A stretch of 64,000 nt of DNA from an uncultured Draconibacterium sp. GTDB lineage: Bacteria; Bacteroidota; Bacteroidia; Bacteroidales; Prolixibacteraceae. The position numbers and the translations under genes were made by a program. Shown here piece after piece: positions 35,139 through 43,868 of the stretch (its first letter is position 1; the number at the start of each line of letters is the position of its first letter). The notes under the pieces were generated by a model that saw nothing but the letters and a program-made list of their open reading frames with translations, was not told where the DNA came from and did no database searches. The stretch covers positions 1-64,000 of the forward strand of contig CANLMQ010000020.1 of assembly GCA_947492175.1 (NCBI GenBank). The letters run 5' to 3'.

Positions 35139-36068
35139 TTGAGCAGACAAACAAAAATACCTGTAACAGTAATCACCGGCTTTCTGGGAGCCGGAAAGAC
35201 TACCTTTATTAATCACTTTTTGCAACAGAACAAAGGCAAACAGTTTGCCCTGGTGGAAAACGAATTTGGCGATGTGCCTATCGATACAAAGTTAATTAGC
35301 GGAGTAGATGCCAGCCAGATGTTCGAGCTAAAACAAGGTTGTATTTGTTGTACCCTTACCGATGAATACGAATTGGTTTTACAGGAACTGGCTGAACGTT
35401 TCCCGAATATTGAGCATGTGTTGATTGAAACAACAGGAGTTGCCGATCCGGCGCCTGTTATTCAACCTTTTTTTAGAGATGAGAATCTGGCTGAACTGTA
35501 TGTTTATATAGGGACGGTTTGTTTGGTGGATGCGCTGAATTATACAACGCAGCCCGAAAAAGACATTTTACTCAAACAACTGGCAATTGCCGACACGATA
35601 CTGGTGAACAAATCAGAAACATTGCCTGAAAATGAAAAGGCAGATTTTAAAGTAACCTTAAAACAAATTAATCCACTGGCCGAAATTTGCTTTATCAGCC
35701 ATGGAAAGGCAAATCCCGAGTTGAATCATTTGCATTTAAAGGCAATAAACGGAGTCAATCTGATGGCTGATTCTGAATTGCATTCGCATATTCAAAAGAA
35801 AAAACTCACCTTTCAGCATCCGCTAAACCGGGCAGAGTTTCTTCGCTGGCTGGATTATACGCTTGATATTTACAAAAACAAAATCTACAGAACCAAAGGG
35901 ATTCTGTGTTTTCAGGGCGAACCTTTCGAGTACATACTTCAGGGTGTAGGTGGAAGTTTCGAACTGATAGAAGGCGATTTAATTCTTGATGAAATAAAAA
36001 GTGAGATCGTTTTTATTGGAAGGTTAACCGATGTAGATCTTTCTTTTAGCATAGCTTCACCCCAGTAA
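35139..36068 (+). CDS. CobW/G3E-family GTPase (metallochaperone-like)
   Basis: A 309-residue P-loop GTPase. Walker A is GFLGAGKTT, switch region ENEFGDVPID, metal-binding CxCC in GCICCTL, Walker B region LIETTGVADPAP, and base motif NKSE. A C-terminal CobW_C domain spans ~220-300. These proteins deliver metals, often zinc, to client enzymes. No Zur site is obvious upstream. Translation appears to start at TTG 35139, since no ATG lies in frame before the P-loop. Its 3' end overlaps the convergent AEC transporter by 12 bp. Confidence 0.88.
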   Translation: MSRQTKIPVTVITGFLGAGKTTFINHFLQQNKGKQFALVENEFGDVPIDTKLISGVDASQMFELKQGCICCTLTDEYELVLQELAERFPNIEHVLIETTGVADPAPVIQPFFRDENLAELYVYIGTVCLVDALNYTTQPEKDILLKQLAIADTILVNKSETLPENEKADFKVTLKQINPLAEICFISHGKANPELNHLHLKAINGVNLMADSELHSHIQKKKLTFQHPLNRAEFLRWLDYTLDIYKNKIYRTKGILCFQGEPFEYILQGVGGSFELIEGDLILDEIKSEIVFIGRLTDVDLSFSIASPQ

Positions 36069-36986
36069 AACCATCCAAAGCGGGATAATAAAAACCGACA
36101 GGAACGTACCAAGCACTACAATACGCGCTGCCAGTGTGGTTTTTAAATTGTATTGCAACGAAATTGCATAGGGTGTTAATCCCATGGGCATTGCAGCATC
36201 TATAACCGAAGCTTTTAGCAATTGCGTATCGAAGTTCGTCAATTTTAAAAACTGATAAAAGGCAAAGGGGAGCACCAGCATTGTAACCACAACAAAGGCA
36301 AACACGCCCGACCACTCGCGGAGCTTCCCAAACTTTTGCATTCCAAGAAACATGCCTAGGGCAAAAAGCACAACAGCTGTTACCGAATTGGCAAAAAGAT
36401 GGATGGTTTGTTCGGCAAATCTGGGCAGCTTAATATTAAAAAATACAAGTGCGAGACCAACAATAACCGAAATCAGTAATGGATTTTGGGCAAGGCTTAA
36501 AAACAGTTTACGCGGATGGAGCTTGTCGTCTCCGGTAGTTTCAATCAGAATTATACCAAGGGTCAGCATCCAGAAAATATAAAGAGCCGAAATAATGGCA
36601 GCCACCGGAAGAATTTCTTCTCCGAAGGCATTTTGCAGCACCGGAATTCCCATGTATGCAATGTTTCCGAAAGGTAAAATAAGAAACAGGGTCCGGCGCA
36701 TTTTCGACGAAAACTTAAACGCCTTAGCCACCGGAAAGGCCAGTAACAAACAAAATACGTTATAGGCTGAAGTAAACAGGATCAGTTTCGAATACGATTG
36801 CTCGCCAATTTCAAGGTGCATTAACGATGCCACTATCAAAGCCGGAAATCCGATGTATAAAGCATATTTATTGAGTACGTCAATCCAGTTTTGATTACTG
36901 GCTTTTGTGCGCGAAAAAAGGGTGCCTGTACCTATTACCACAAACAGTGGCAATACTGTTTTTACAGCTATTAAGAAAGTGCCCAT
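36057..36986 (-). CDS. AEC family transporter
   Basis: A 309-residue inner-membrane protein with about ten helices in the auxin-efflux-carrier arrangement: KYALYIGFPALIVASLM, FGNIAYMGIPVLQNAFG, and the second repeat AMPMGLTPYAISLQYN. AEC proteins export small organic acids such as malate; the substrate is unknown. The start overlaps the end of the HAD phosphatase gene by 16 bp, so the two form an operon. Confidence 0.88.
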   Translation of the reverse strand: MGTFLIAVKTVLPLFVVIGTGTLFSRTKASNQNWIDVLNKYALYIGFPALIVASLMHLEIGEQSYSKLILFTSAYNVFCLLLAFPVAKAFKFSSKMRRTLFLILPFGNIAYMGIPVLQNAFGEEILPVAAIISALYIFWMLTLGIILIETTGDDKLHPRKLFLSLAQNPLLISVIVGLALVFFNIKLPRFAEQTIHLFANSVTAVVLFALGMFLGMQKFGKLREWSGVFAFVVVTMLVLPFAFYQFLKLTNFDTQLLKASVIDAAMPMGLTPYAISLQYNLKTTLAARIVVLGTFLSVFIIPLWMVLLG

Positions 36987-37576
36987 TCGCCATATTTTAT
37001 GTGCGGACGAATATCCGTAACAAACATTCCGGCTGTTTTTGCAGCTTCAATGCCAAGGTCGCCGTCTTCAAAAACCTGGCAAAATTCCGGTTCAACACCC
37101 ATTCTTCGGGCGCATTCCAAAAACGTGTCGGGTTCGGGTTTATGTTTTGTTACATCGTCGGCCGAAATAATTGTGTCGAAATATTCAGTAAGCCCCAAAG
37201 CTTTTAACTGTACTTCGGCACTTTTACGGCTTGCTCCTGTGCCAACCGACATGGGAAGTTTTCCGTGACTTCTTTCAACAATTGAAGTAACTTTTGCTAC
37301 CGGTATCAACAAATGGGCATGATCCCAAAACAACTCTTGTTTCATTTTAACAAGTTTTTCGGGTGTTTCAGAAACATTGTACCTGCTGATAATACGATAT
37401 GCAAATTCAATGGTAGGGCGGCCGGTTAATTCGTAAATAATCTGCGGATCGAATTCGAATCCATACTGTTTGCCAATTATGTTCCAGGTTTTTATATGTA
37501 CCGGAAGCGAGTCCGATAAAGTTCCGTCTAAATCAAATATCAAAGCTTTTGCTTCGGGGTGTACTGCGATTTCCAT
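36971..37576 (-). CDS. HAD phosphatase, beta-phosphoglucomutase-like
   Basis: A 201-residue subfamily IA HAD enzyme. Motif I is LIFDLDGTLSDSLPVH, the cap region YELTGRPTIEFAY, motif II VGTGASR, motif III Lys in KHKPEPD, and motif IV FEDGDLGIEAAK. It acts on a phosphosugar as phosphatase or mutase. Upstream in the operon of the AEC transporter. Confidence 0.9.
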   Translation of the reverse strand: MEIAVHPEAKALIFDLDGTLSDSLPVHIKTWNIIGKQYGFEFDPQIIYELTGRPTIEFAYRIISRYNVSETPEKLVKMKQELFWDHAHLLIPVAKVTSIVERSHGKLPMSVGTGASRKSAEVQLKALGLTEYFDTIISADDVTKHKPEPDTFLECARRMGVEPEFCQVFEDGDLGIEAAKTAGMFVTDIRPHIKYGEWALS

Positions 37577-37660
37577 ATTTTTTATTTGCGGTCAAAATTA
37601 ATACAACCCCTTAAAACGAGGAATGTTCGCCGGGCACGAATCGAAGATTTAAAAAAGAGT

Positions 37661-37833
37661 TAAACCCGGATTATGCATTAAGGAGTTATTATGAGCAATG
37701 AAAATACAATAAAACAAGCACTTGCTGAGACGAGGCATAGCACCGTTCTGGTGAGTTGAAGCAAGTGAGGAAAGCGCCTTGTTTTGAAGTAGTTTCAATG
37801 CGCAATAGACTTTTTAATGCATATTGCGGGTTA
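37661..37833. mobile_element. MITE-like element with ~27-bp terminal inverted repeats
   Basis: The left end TAAACCCGGATTATGCATTA (37661-37680) matches the complement of the right end (37804-37833), which reads TAACCCGCAATATGCATTA. Both continue with AA..AGT. The element is ~173 bp and has no transposase frame. It is probably a non-autonomous derivative of an insertion sequence; the parent family is not identified. The rest of 37834-38060 is AT-rich and shows nothing else. Confidence 0.6.
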
Positions 37834-38061
37834 AACCCAACCGCCAGACTGCAAACGAGCCGAATCGTTTTTTTCAATAGATGTTGTTGAACATAACTGG
37901 CACAAAAACATTGACTTGTATCTCAAATTTTCATAATTTGCTGTTATTAAACCCAAAAAATAATACCACTTAAAATTGCCCGAAATACAAAAACTCAAAT
38001 AACAAAAACAGAATAGCCTGGTTGCTATAATTTTCGAAGTAATCTATAAACAGAAAAAAAA

Positions 38062-38094
38062 GAGCCACCCTGCCTGGAAGCGAAAAGGTGGCTC
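38062..38094 (+). promoter_or_regulatory. Leader hairpin of the 106-aa gene
   Basis: GAGCCACC (38062-38069) pairs with GGTGGCTC (38087-38094) around a CCTGCCTGG-type loop, 50 bp before the start codon. No T-run follows, so it is more likely an mRNA-stabilising or regulatory hairpin than a terminator. Confidence 0.45.
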
Positions 38095-38144
38095 AAATAA
38101 ATAATCAATTTTCATTAATTATAAATTTAAATACAAAAATAAAA

Positions 38145-38465
38145 ATGAGTGCCAATAGTGAAGCAAAAAAAAGAGATTTTGTATCTCAAACCATTACAAT
38201 AATGGAACAGAATTCGACAATGCTAAGCGATGCGGGTTTCGATCCGGTAAATCGTATTAGCCAGTTAAAAACCGAATTAGTGGCATGCGACGAAGCCGAG
38301 GGAAGACAAGTTGAAGCGCAAACTGCCGCTTTAGATGCTACAAAAGCGTCGAATGCTGCTTTAAAAACGGCTTACGACGATGCCTCGGCAGCAATAAACC
38401 TTATTGAAGGTTTACTGGGAAAGGACAATAGCCTGGTGCATAAACTCAGGCAGCTACGAAAATAA
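38145..38465 (+). CDS. Small all-alpha cytosolic protein, unknown family
   Basis: 106 residues from ATG 38145 (MSANSEAKKRDF); an open frame extends upstream, but the AT-rich leader favours this start. The protein is predicted to be helical throughout, Ala-rich with no signal or membrane segment: STMLSDAGFDPVNRISQLK, then repeated ALDATKASNAALK-like coiled coil, and a C-terminal LIEGLLGKDNSLVHKLRQL. No family is recognised. It is followed by a terminator, nested palindromes and a 21-bp array (38758-39071). The unrelated-length helical gene at 62346-63092 has the same gene-terminator-array order. Confidence 0.7.
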   Translation: MSANSEAKKRDFVSQTITIMEQNSTMLSDAGFDPVNRISQLKTELVACDEAEGRQVEAQTAALDATKASNAALKTAYDDASAAINLIEGLLGKDNSLVHKLRQLRK

Positions 38466-38557
38466 CTGTAGCCTGAGGCCGGGAAGCAAAGTTTTTAGGG
38501 CTGATTATTCTCATTTTTCCTTTGCTGTACCTGCTTTGAGGTTGTAATGTATAAAAG

Positions 38558-38587
38558 AACCGCTTTTATTTTAAAGGCGGTTTTTTT
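38558..38587 (+). terminator. Terminator of the 106-aa gene
   Basis: AACCGCTTT (38558-38566) pairs with AAAGGCGGTT (38573-38582), followed by seven Ts. Confidence 0.8.
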
Positions 38588-38613
38588 GAGGCTTGAATTA
38601 TCCGAAAAGGAAA

Positions 38614-38734
38614 GAGGCGTTCGAGCGCATACTGACTTTGAGGTTGGGCTGAAGCCCTTTTTCAGCGAGCTATTCATTAACCCCAGGCTTAAGCCTGGGG
38701 TTAGTAACGCCTCCTTTGATGGGGGCTTTAGCCC
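38614..38734. repeat. Nested palindromes
   Basis: The outer pair GAGGCGTT (38614-38621) / AACGCCTC (38706-38713) encloses the hairpin GGGCTGAAGCCC (38646-38657) and the perfect palindrome AACCCCAGGCTTAAGCCTGG (from 38679, continuing GGTT). A third hairpin GGGCTTTAGCCC (38723-38734) follows. Such AGGCTTAAGCCT-type repeats are common between genes in this phylum. Confidence 0.65.
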
Positions 38735-38757
38735 AAAAATGTGTTTTTAAACTGACA

Positions 38758-39071
38758 CAGTTCAATGAATAGACTCTACAGTTCATTGAATAGACTCGTT
38801 TTTACTTGTGAGGAACCACTTTTTAGCCACGGGAAAACGTTTTTTAATAGAGAAAATCTAATTCGTAGCCTCTAAGAATCGATTCGTATCTATGAAAAAA
38901 TGGTTTTTAGCCTTTACGAATCGGTTTCTGGTTACCAAAAAATGATTTTTAATAGATAAAAACAATGTCGCAGCCCCTAAAAATCGATTTTTATCGATGA
39001 GAAAACGGTTTTTACTGCCTGCAAAACGGTTTTTGTGGTTGCAAAATGGGTTGTAATCCTACTGAAAGTGG
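38758..39071. repeat. Array A: ~15 degenerate 21-bp tandem repeats
   Basis: Units are exactly 21 bp from 38799 to 39071 (13 units). Two nearly identical units precede them (38758-38778; 38779-38798 is 20 bp). The consensus is a TTTTTA start, about eight variable bases, then GAAAA.GG. Identity between most units is only about half. The plus strand reads FLxxxKR heptads with stops. The minus strand reads NRFLxxK heptads with a single stop, with N and F codons varying at the third base. 21 bp also equals two helical turns, so phased A/T tracts could curve the DNA. No CRISPR-like conserved repeat/spacer division is present. Confidence 0.8.
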
Positions 39072-39226
39072 CTTTAATAAAGGGTTTTGTCGGTTTTGGT
39101 TTGTTTTGTGGTTGACTTTTTTTTGGGTGGTTTATTTTAAAGATAAAGAAATGCAATATAACCGCGCACCTAAAGTGATTGTGATCCTTGTTTTTATTTT
39201 GGAGTGAGGATTAGAGAATGAAATAT

Positions 39227-39958
39227 TTACCACATTGGTCTTACATTTCTTTTTTCCTTTTCTATTTCGGCTCCAACCAGCCTGTCCCAAATTTCAATAC
39301 CAGCGTATTGTTCTACTTTTGAGGTGGGCACCAAAAATTCGGAAAGCGGTTTGTTGCTACCTTCGTTTGGGAGAATAAATGACCACATTTTTAACTTACC
39401 TTTTACATCTTCTGTAAGTATTGATTTAAAAAAGGCATGCGGAACAGGAATAGTTACATCGTTTGAATCATCGGTTCCAATGGTTGAAACTGGTTGGTCA
39501 AAATTAAAAATGGGTCCGGTAACTACATAAGTCTCTAAAATAATCTCCTGACTGTTTAACACCCTTATTTCTTTCTCCAGTCTTCTCCAAATAAAACGAT
39601 TTAAATCAGCTTTTTGTGGCGACATATTAGAAAGTAAAAAGGTTTCGCTGTTTTGAATTTCCAATCCACGTTGATTGGCACTGGGAACCATATGTCCTCG
39701 GTCGTATCCCGAATCTTTAAAATCTACCAAATCGGCTCGGAATATTTGAGGAATACGATAATCAGGACGAAAATTATCTAAACGTTCCACACCTTCTGGA
39801 TCTCCGTTTATAGTAGGTGGATTTACAATTTCCAGTACCCACTTAGCTTGTCGGAAATAATATGAATATCCGCAAATATAATATCGGTTAAACAAAATTT
39901 GGTCGGCAGCTGGCATACCGTAGCGAGTTTCTTTACGTAAGTTTGATAAGTCGGTCAT
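39227..39958 (-). CDS. DNA/RNA non-specific endonuclease (NucA/EndoG type)
   Basis: A 243-residue beta-beta-alpha-metal nuclease. The catalytic DRGH motif is intact in YDRGHMVPSANQ (His89). The supporting FLLSNMSPQKADLNRFIWRR segment supplies the metal-binding Asn (120), and VVTGPIF follows. No signal peptide is visible, unlike secreted members, so it is either cytosolic (then toxic unless controlled) or exported by another route. It is the last gene of an AT-rich minus-strand run (42512 to 39227) with lipoprotein, helical, phospholipase-like and secreted proteins. No immunity protein is recognised. Confidence 0.88.
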   Translation of the reverse strand: MTDLSNLRKETRYGMPAADQILFNRYYICGYSYYFRQAKWVLEIVNPPTINGDPEGVERLDNFRPDYRIPQIFRADLVDFKDSGYDRGHMVPSANQRGLEIQNSETFLLSNMSPQKADLNRFIWRRLEKEIRVLNSQEIILETYVVTGPIFNFDQPVSTIGTDDSNDVTIPVPHAFFKSILTEDVKGKLKMWSFILPNEGSNKPLSEFLVPTSKVEQYAGIEIWDRLVGAEIEKEKRNVRPMW

Positions 39959-40038
39959 AGTTAAAAGTTTTGGTAATTTTTATTTTTGACTTTATTAAAT
40001 TCACTCTAAACTAGATACTACCTTGTACTATTGGAAGC

Positions 40039-40467
40039 TTATTCAATAAGGTCTTTTAATTCAGGAATATTTTGATTTTTCTGTAAAACGATTACTGAAT
40101 CTATCTCTGCTGTGTTTGCGTTGTCATACAAAACTGCGTTCAGTTTCTTTGAATAAATTACTATATGAAAAGTTTTTTTTTCTGCTACAAACAGATGGTC
40201 TTCCGCTTCTTCAATTATGGCGCTAATTCCTTTGTTTGAATAAACCTCATTTTGGGTAAGTAGCTTTATATAATGATTAAAAGTCAAGGCAGATAAATCG
40301 CCTTTATATTCTCCGATTAACTTTAGCTTTCCTCTCAATTTATTATTTGCCGAAGACAAATCAATAACAAATTCTTCAAGCTTTTTATTATTAGTCTGTG
40401 CTTCAGATTTAAATTCAAATCCAATACACAGCATAAACACAACAAGTATAAAAATTGCTTTTCTCAT
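40039..40467 (-). CDS. Small secreted protein of unknown function
   Basis: 142 residues from ATG 40467 (MRKAIFILVVFMLCIGFEF), chosen to give a proper signal peptide ending near KSEAQ; a start at 40485 would overlap the upstream gene. The mature part is a mixed alpha/beta domain of ~120 residues with one possible strand-rich centre (KKTFHIVIYSKKLNAVLYD). No family recognised. It starts 8 bp after the Zn-phospholipase-like gene stops, so it is probably co-expressed and exported to the periplasm. Confidence 0.6.
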   Translation of the reverse strand: MRKAIFILVVFMLCIGFEFKSEAQTNNKKLEEFVIDLSSANNKLRGKLKLIGEYKGDLSALTFNHYIKLLTQNEVYSNKGISAIIEEAEDHLFVAEKKTFHIVIYSKKLNAVLYDNANTAEIDSVIVLQKNQNIPELKDLIE

Positions 40468-40475
40468 ATCATTTT

Positions 40476-41441
40476 TTATTTCCAAAATTCAGGGATAACA
40501 TCTAAATTATTATTTTCAGCAAGTCGTCCGGTATCTAGATTAATTAAAGGAATATCCTTTTCGTCCAGTTCTTTTTCATTTTCAAAAACATATTCGTATG
40601 CTTGCTTTGCAATTTCTGTAAACTTCAAATAATACTGAGGAACACAATCCTCGAAGAAGTTAACTTCATCAACTTTTAGAAAGTTGACTTTGCGATCAAC
40701 GGGTTTATTTAGTACTACAGCTTTTTCTCTAATAATATCAGCCCGGTTCCGATATGTAAAAGAGTTCGACTTTAAAACTCGATAGAATCTTGGATGATCA
40801 CCTTCTGCAACTTCAAACATTCGATGCAGCCCATCAATCCATCCCAATATCTTCTTTACTGGGTAATCTTCATAATAAACTTCCGAAATTAGCTCACTAA
40901 ATAACTCGATTATAATACTTGAACCTGGGACCTCCTTGAAATTAAGTAGTTCATCATGAAGGTTAGAATAATTTAACTCTGATGTAAATCCTGTATCTTT
41001 TGTTAATTCTTCCATAAAAAGAACATCCAACTGCATTTCTAGCGAGCGGTGTTCTGCCTGATGTTCTTCATATTCTCCAACCATATCTCTTACAAAAGGA
41101 TGTATTACCCCGTCAGCAATTACGTGTGAAATATATCCTAAAAAGAAAGAGAACATATGATAATGAACTTCTACATCAATTTTGCCATTTAAAGATTTCA
41201 ACTTTTTCAATGCCAACAATGGTATTTGATTCGTTTGTCTATAGTGAAAGTTGTCGGCAAGGAGACTTTCGTTTGATAGAAAAAAATTGTTATCGACAAT
41301 GCTTGCATAAGGCAAATCAGGGGCAACAGCACCAACCTGGAATGCATCCGCGCACATTGCCAAAATATCCTTCAAATCACCATCGGAGAATTTGTCTTGT
41401 AATTTTTTTGTTAAAAGTATATGTGTAAGTCCACTTGCCAT
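40476..41441 (-). CDS. Zinc-dependent phospholipase C-like protein
   Basis: A 321-residue protein matching the zinc-dependent phospholipase C family. It has the N-terminal MASGLTHILL His, Asp in AVAPDLPY, His in DNFHYRQ, then the HMFSFFLGYISHVIADGVIH helix with the spaced His/Asp ligands, and EEHQAEHRSLEMQLD. These positions can bind a trinuclear zinc site as in phospholipase C / P1 nuclease. No signal peptide is seen. The substrate could be a phospholipid or phosphodiester. The adjacent nuclease and lipoprotein suggest an envelope- or conflict-related role. Confidence 0.72.
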   Translation of the reverse strand: MASGLTHILLTKKLQDKFSDGDLKDILAMCADAFQVGAVAPDLPYASIVDNNFFLSNESLLADNFHYRQTNQIPLLALKKLKSLNGKIDVEVHYHMFSFFLGYISHVIADGVIHPFVRDMVGEYEEHQAEHRSLEMQLDVLFMEELTKDTGFTSELNYSNLHDELLNFKEVPGSSIIIELFSELISEVYYEDYPVKKILGWIDGLHRMFEVAEGDHPRFYRVLKSNSFTYRNRADIIREKAVVLNKPVDRKVNFLKVDEVNFFEDCVPQYYLKFTEIAKQAYEYVFENEKELDEKDIPLINLDTGRLAENNNLDVIPEFWK

Positions 41442-41514
41442 AGTCTTGAAATTAGTTTATTGTTTTTGAGTTAAGAATCGAACCATTGAATGGTACCTGT
41501 TTGCGCAATACTTC

Positions 41515-41799
41515 TTAAAGTAATTCTGCAAATTGAGGTACTTTCTTTGCTATTTTTATAGCCAACTCACCAAGCTCTCTAATATCATCAATTAACTGAG
41601 CTTGCGAGACATTATTTTTTGAAGCTTGCTCAACTACTTTCGTAAGAACAGAGTACATTTTCAAATCAGCAGTTCCGGGAGAAACGGCATCTATTTCCTC
41701 TTTGGAAAGCCCTGTTAATTTATTTAATTCTTCTTTGTATTTGCCATTAAAAGCTGCATCAGCTTCTGCAAATAAATCACTAAATCTATTTTTTACCAT
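41515..41799 (-). CDS. Small helical protein of unknown function
   Basis: A 94-residue all-helical protein without signal or membrane segment (FSDLFAEADAAFNGKYKEEL, then KEEIDAVSPGTADLKMYSVL). It lies 11 bp downstream of the 233-aa lipoprotein gene and 73 bp upstream of the phospholipase-like gene, so it is probably in the same transcript. It could be an adaptor or inhibitor of a neighbour; there is no direct evidence. Confidence 0.55.
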   Translation of the reverse strand: MVKNRFSDLFAEADAAFNGKYKEELNKLTGLSKEEIDAVSPGTADLKMYSVLTKVVEQASKNNVSQAQLIDDIRELGELAIKIAKKVPQFAELL

Positions 41800-41810
41800 T
41801 TCACTTGTTT

Positions 41811-42512
41811 TTAATTAGTGAGCTCTTTTATTTGATTCGTTAACTTTTCTATTTGGTTGAATGCATCATCACTTTCAATATCGATTTTTTTGCCTACTTT
41901 AACTGCTTTCTCTACTTCTTCTGAAAATTTCATTAATGAGTCTGTAATTAAACCATCAACACCATCCAATCCTATTTTAGTGAGTACTTCCTGTTGTGTA
42001 TCTTTTAGTTTTCGAAGAGATTTTAAATAGGCTGTAACCGTTGTATTTGCATAAATAGCATTTTCATACGATTGATCAATAGACCGGAGAATCTCTGATT
42101 TTTGCTTTTTAATGGGCAAAAGCAAATCATTTCGTTTACTTTCTATCTGTTCCCGGGCTGCTTCCAGAAACTCCTGCATAATGTCTAATGCTTCTTTCGA
42201 TTCTTCTTTCCCTTCCCTTTTCCCTTCAATATCAATTGCTCCATACAATGAAGGAATTCCGTCGTTGAACTTTTTCAACTCCGTTTTTAATACATAATGA
42301 ATAACAAAAGGGGCATAAACATCATCTATTAATGAATTAATATCCTTTTCAATCTTCTCATAATGGATATCTACGATATTGCGATGTGATCGATGTAATA
42401 TTAGCAAATCGTTACCTAGGGTCTCCGATAACAATACCGTCTCTTTTGGTATTGAGGCACAACCAGCAATCAAAAAAAATGCTCCAATTATTATAAATTC
42501 TTTCATTCTCAT
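41811..42512 (-). CDS. Coiled-coil lipoprotein
   Basis: A 233-residue protein with lipobox LIAGCASI (Cys about 18). The mature part is almost entirely charged helix (KEESKEALDIMQEFLEAARE, then SEILRSIDQSYENAI), typical of an extended periplasmic coiled coil. A start two codons in (MKEFIII) is equally possible. First gene of the nuclease/phospholipase cluster. Family not recognised. Confidence 0.65.
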   Translation of the reverse strand: MRMKEFIIIGAFFLIAGCASIPKETVLLSETLGNDLLILHRSHRNIVDIHYEKIEKDINSLIDDVYAPFVIHYVLKTELKKFNDGIPSLYGAIDIEGKREGKEESKEALDIMQEFLEAAREQIESKRNDLLLPIKKQKSEILRSIDQSYENAIYANTTVTAYLKSLRKLKDTQQEVLTKIGLDGVDGLITDSLMKFSEEVEKAVKVGKKIDIESDDAFNQIEKLTNQIKELTN

Positions 42513-42652
42513 CTTTCAATCTCTAACTAAGTAGTGAAAATTTATAAAGAAAAAATATTGGTTTTATGTTCGTTTTAGTATTGGTGTTTAAATTTAACAA
42601 ACACTATTTAGAAAGACAAATGTTATGTAAAAAATAGGGGGGGTGAAGCGGG

Positions 42653-42985
42653 CTACTTTATTAATTGCCCGGCTCCGCCAAGAATAAAATAGATGGAGAG
42701 CAGTAGCAATAGCGAAAGTAGTGCGGAACTAAGGTATTTTTTCCAATACGAAAGTTTTTTAAAGGGGATAAAACTAAACAATAGTCCAAGTATAAATCCC
42801 AGTAAAGGCATTCCTATAAAAATCGTTTTAAACAAACCAATTTGAAATTCATTGTCGAAGCTTACTAGTTTATTCAGATGGAATTCTGCACCATAATGAA
42901 TAAACGAGTGTAACACATAATTTGCAAATAACAGAAGTGCAACAGGGAGAATCAGCCGGATGGAGAAGCGTGAATTTGTTGTCAT
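42653..42985 (-). CDS. Small three-helix membrane protein
   Basis: A 110-residue protein with membrane helices near 9-27, 48-70 and 84-104. A possible lumenal loop (HYGAEFHLNKLVSFDNEFQ) carries two His. No family recognised. A 140-bp gap separates it from the lipoprotein gene start. Confidence 0.5.
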   Translation of the reverse strand: MTTNSRFSIRLILPVALLLFANYVLHSFIHYGAEFHLNKLVSFDNEFQIGLFKTIFIGMPLLGFILGLLFSFIPFKKLSYWKKYLSSALLSLLLLLSIYFILGGAGQLIK

Positions 42986-43256
42986 ATTTTAGATGCGTAT
43001 TAGAAATTGCTGCCGAATTAGTAGTTGTGTAATTTGACTCTGCTTTTGACAAATAATTACACTTTCTTATGACGTAAATCCCTGGATGCAATAGGAAATC
43101 TATTACAGACAAAAACCGGGATTAGTTGAATTCTGCGGTAGGGATAAATCAGAGTTAGGATTTATTTGACTAGGGTTTAAGGGAAGCCCTATGAAAACAA
43201 AGGAGATTTTGTGTATCAGATACTTTTCCCCTGCCGGGGGCATTCATCTTTGGTTT

Positions 43257-43279
43257 CCTGCCCGTTCGGTCAGACGGGG
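43257..43279. repeat. Dispersed G/C-rich hairpin, copy 2
   Basis: CCTGCCCGTTCGGTCAGACG followed by GGG; the CCCGT/CAGACGGG arms match the copy at 55638-55664. Confidence 0.5.
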
Positions 43280-43868
43280 ATCCAAAGACTAATCAGAAAG
43301 ATCAAGACTGCTTTTCACCTTCAACCTCTATTTTCATAAAACCTAAGTTCGATCGGGTGATCTTCTCAGTTCTTAGAGCTTCCCGATCTCTCTAAGTTTT
43401 TATTTCAATTCCGGCTTCGATGAAAAGAGGTCGGTTACTTCGTGGTAAAAAAGTACAATAGTCGAATAATCTGCTTCAACTCTTGGGTCATCTATTCAAT
43501 GCATTCTAAAATCCCGATGTAATCGGGATAAGCGCGCTGGATTGAAAAAAATGCGGGCTGGCGTTGGTGTGAATCGTTTTTCCGACTGAAGTAGCCGTAA
43601 TACGAAAGTCGGAGAGAAAAACGAGAGCGGGTAGAAGTTTATTTTTTTCTTGATTCTTTGGTTACTTTTCTCATCAAGGAGAAAAGTAAATAACAGCTAT
43701 GGGATGCAGATGACAAAATAATGATCGAATGTTGAATTATCTACCAATATTTTAAAGATCAGTATAAGTTCACCAGAAATTACGGGTGATCCTAAAACAG
43801 CTTTAGTACAAGGCACCCCAGTTATTTGCAAAGCCACAGGGGAGTTGAAAGGGCAGTGGAGGTAACAG

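Noticed and set aside
37689..37877. 62-codon minus-strand frame starting MKKTIRLVCSLAVG
   Set aside because: It spans the right end of the MITE-like element, so the frame is an artefact of the insertion.
38758..39071. CRISPR array
   Set aside because: There is no constant repeat separated by unique spacers; every unit is partly variable with a 21-bp period, and no cas genes are in the window. The same holds for 61918-62234.
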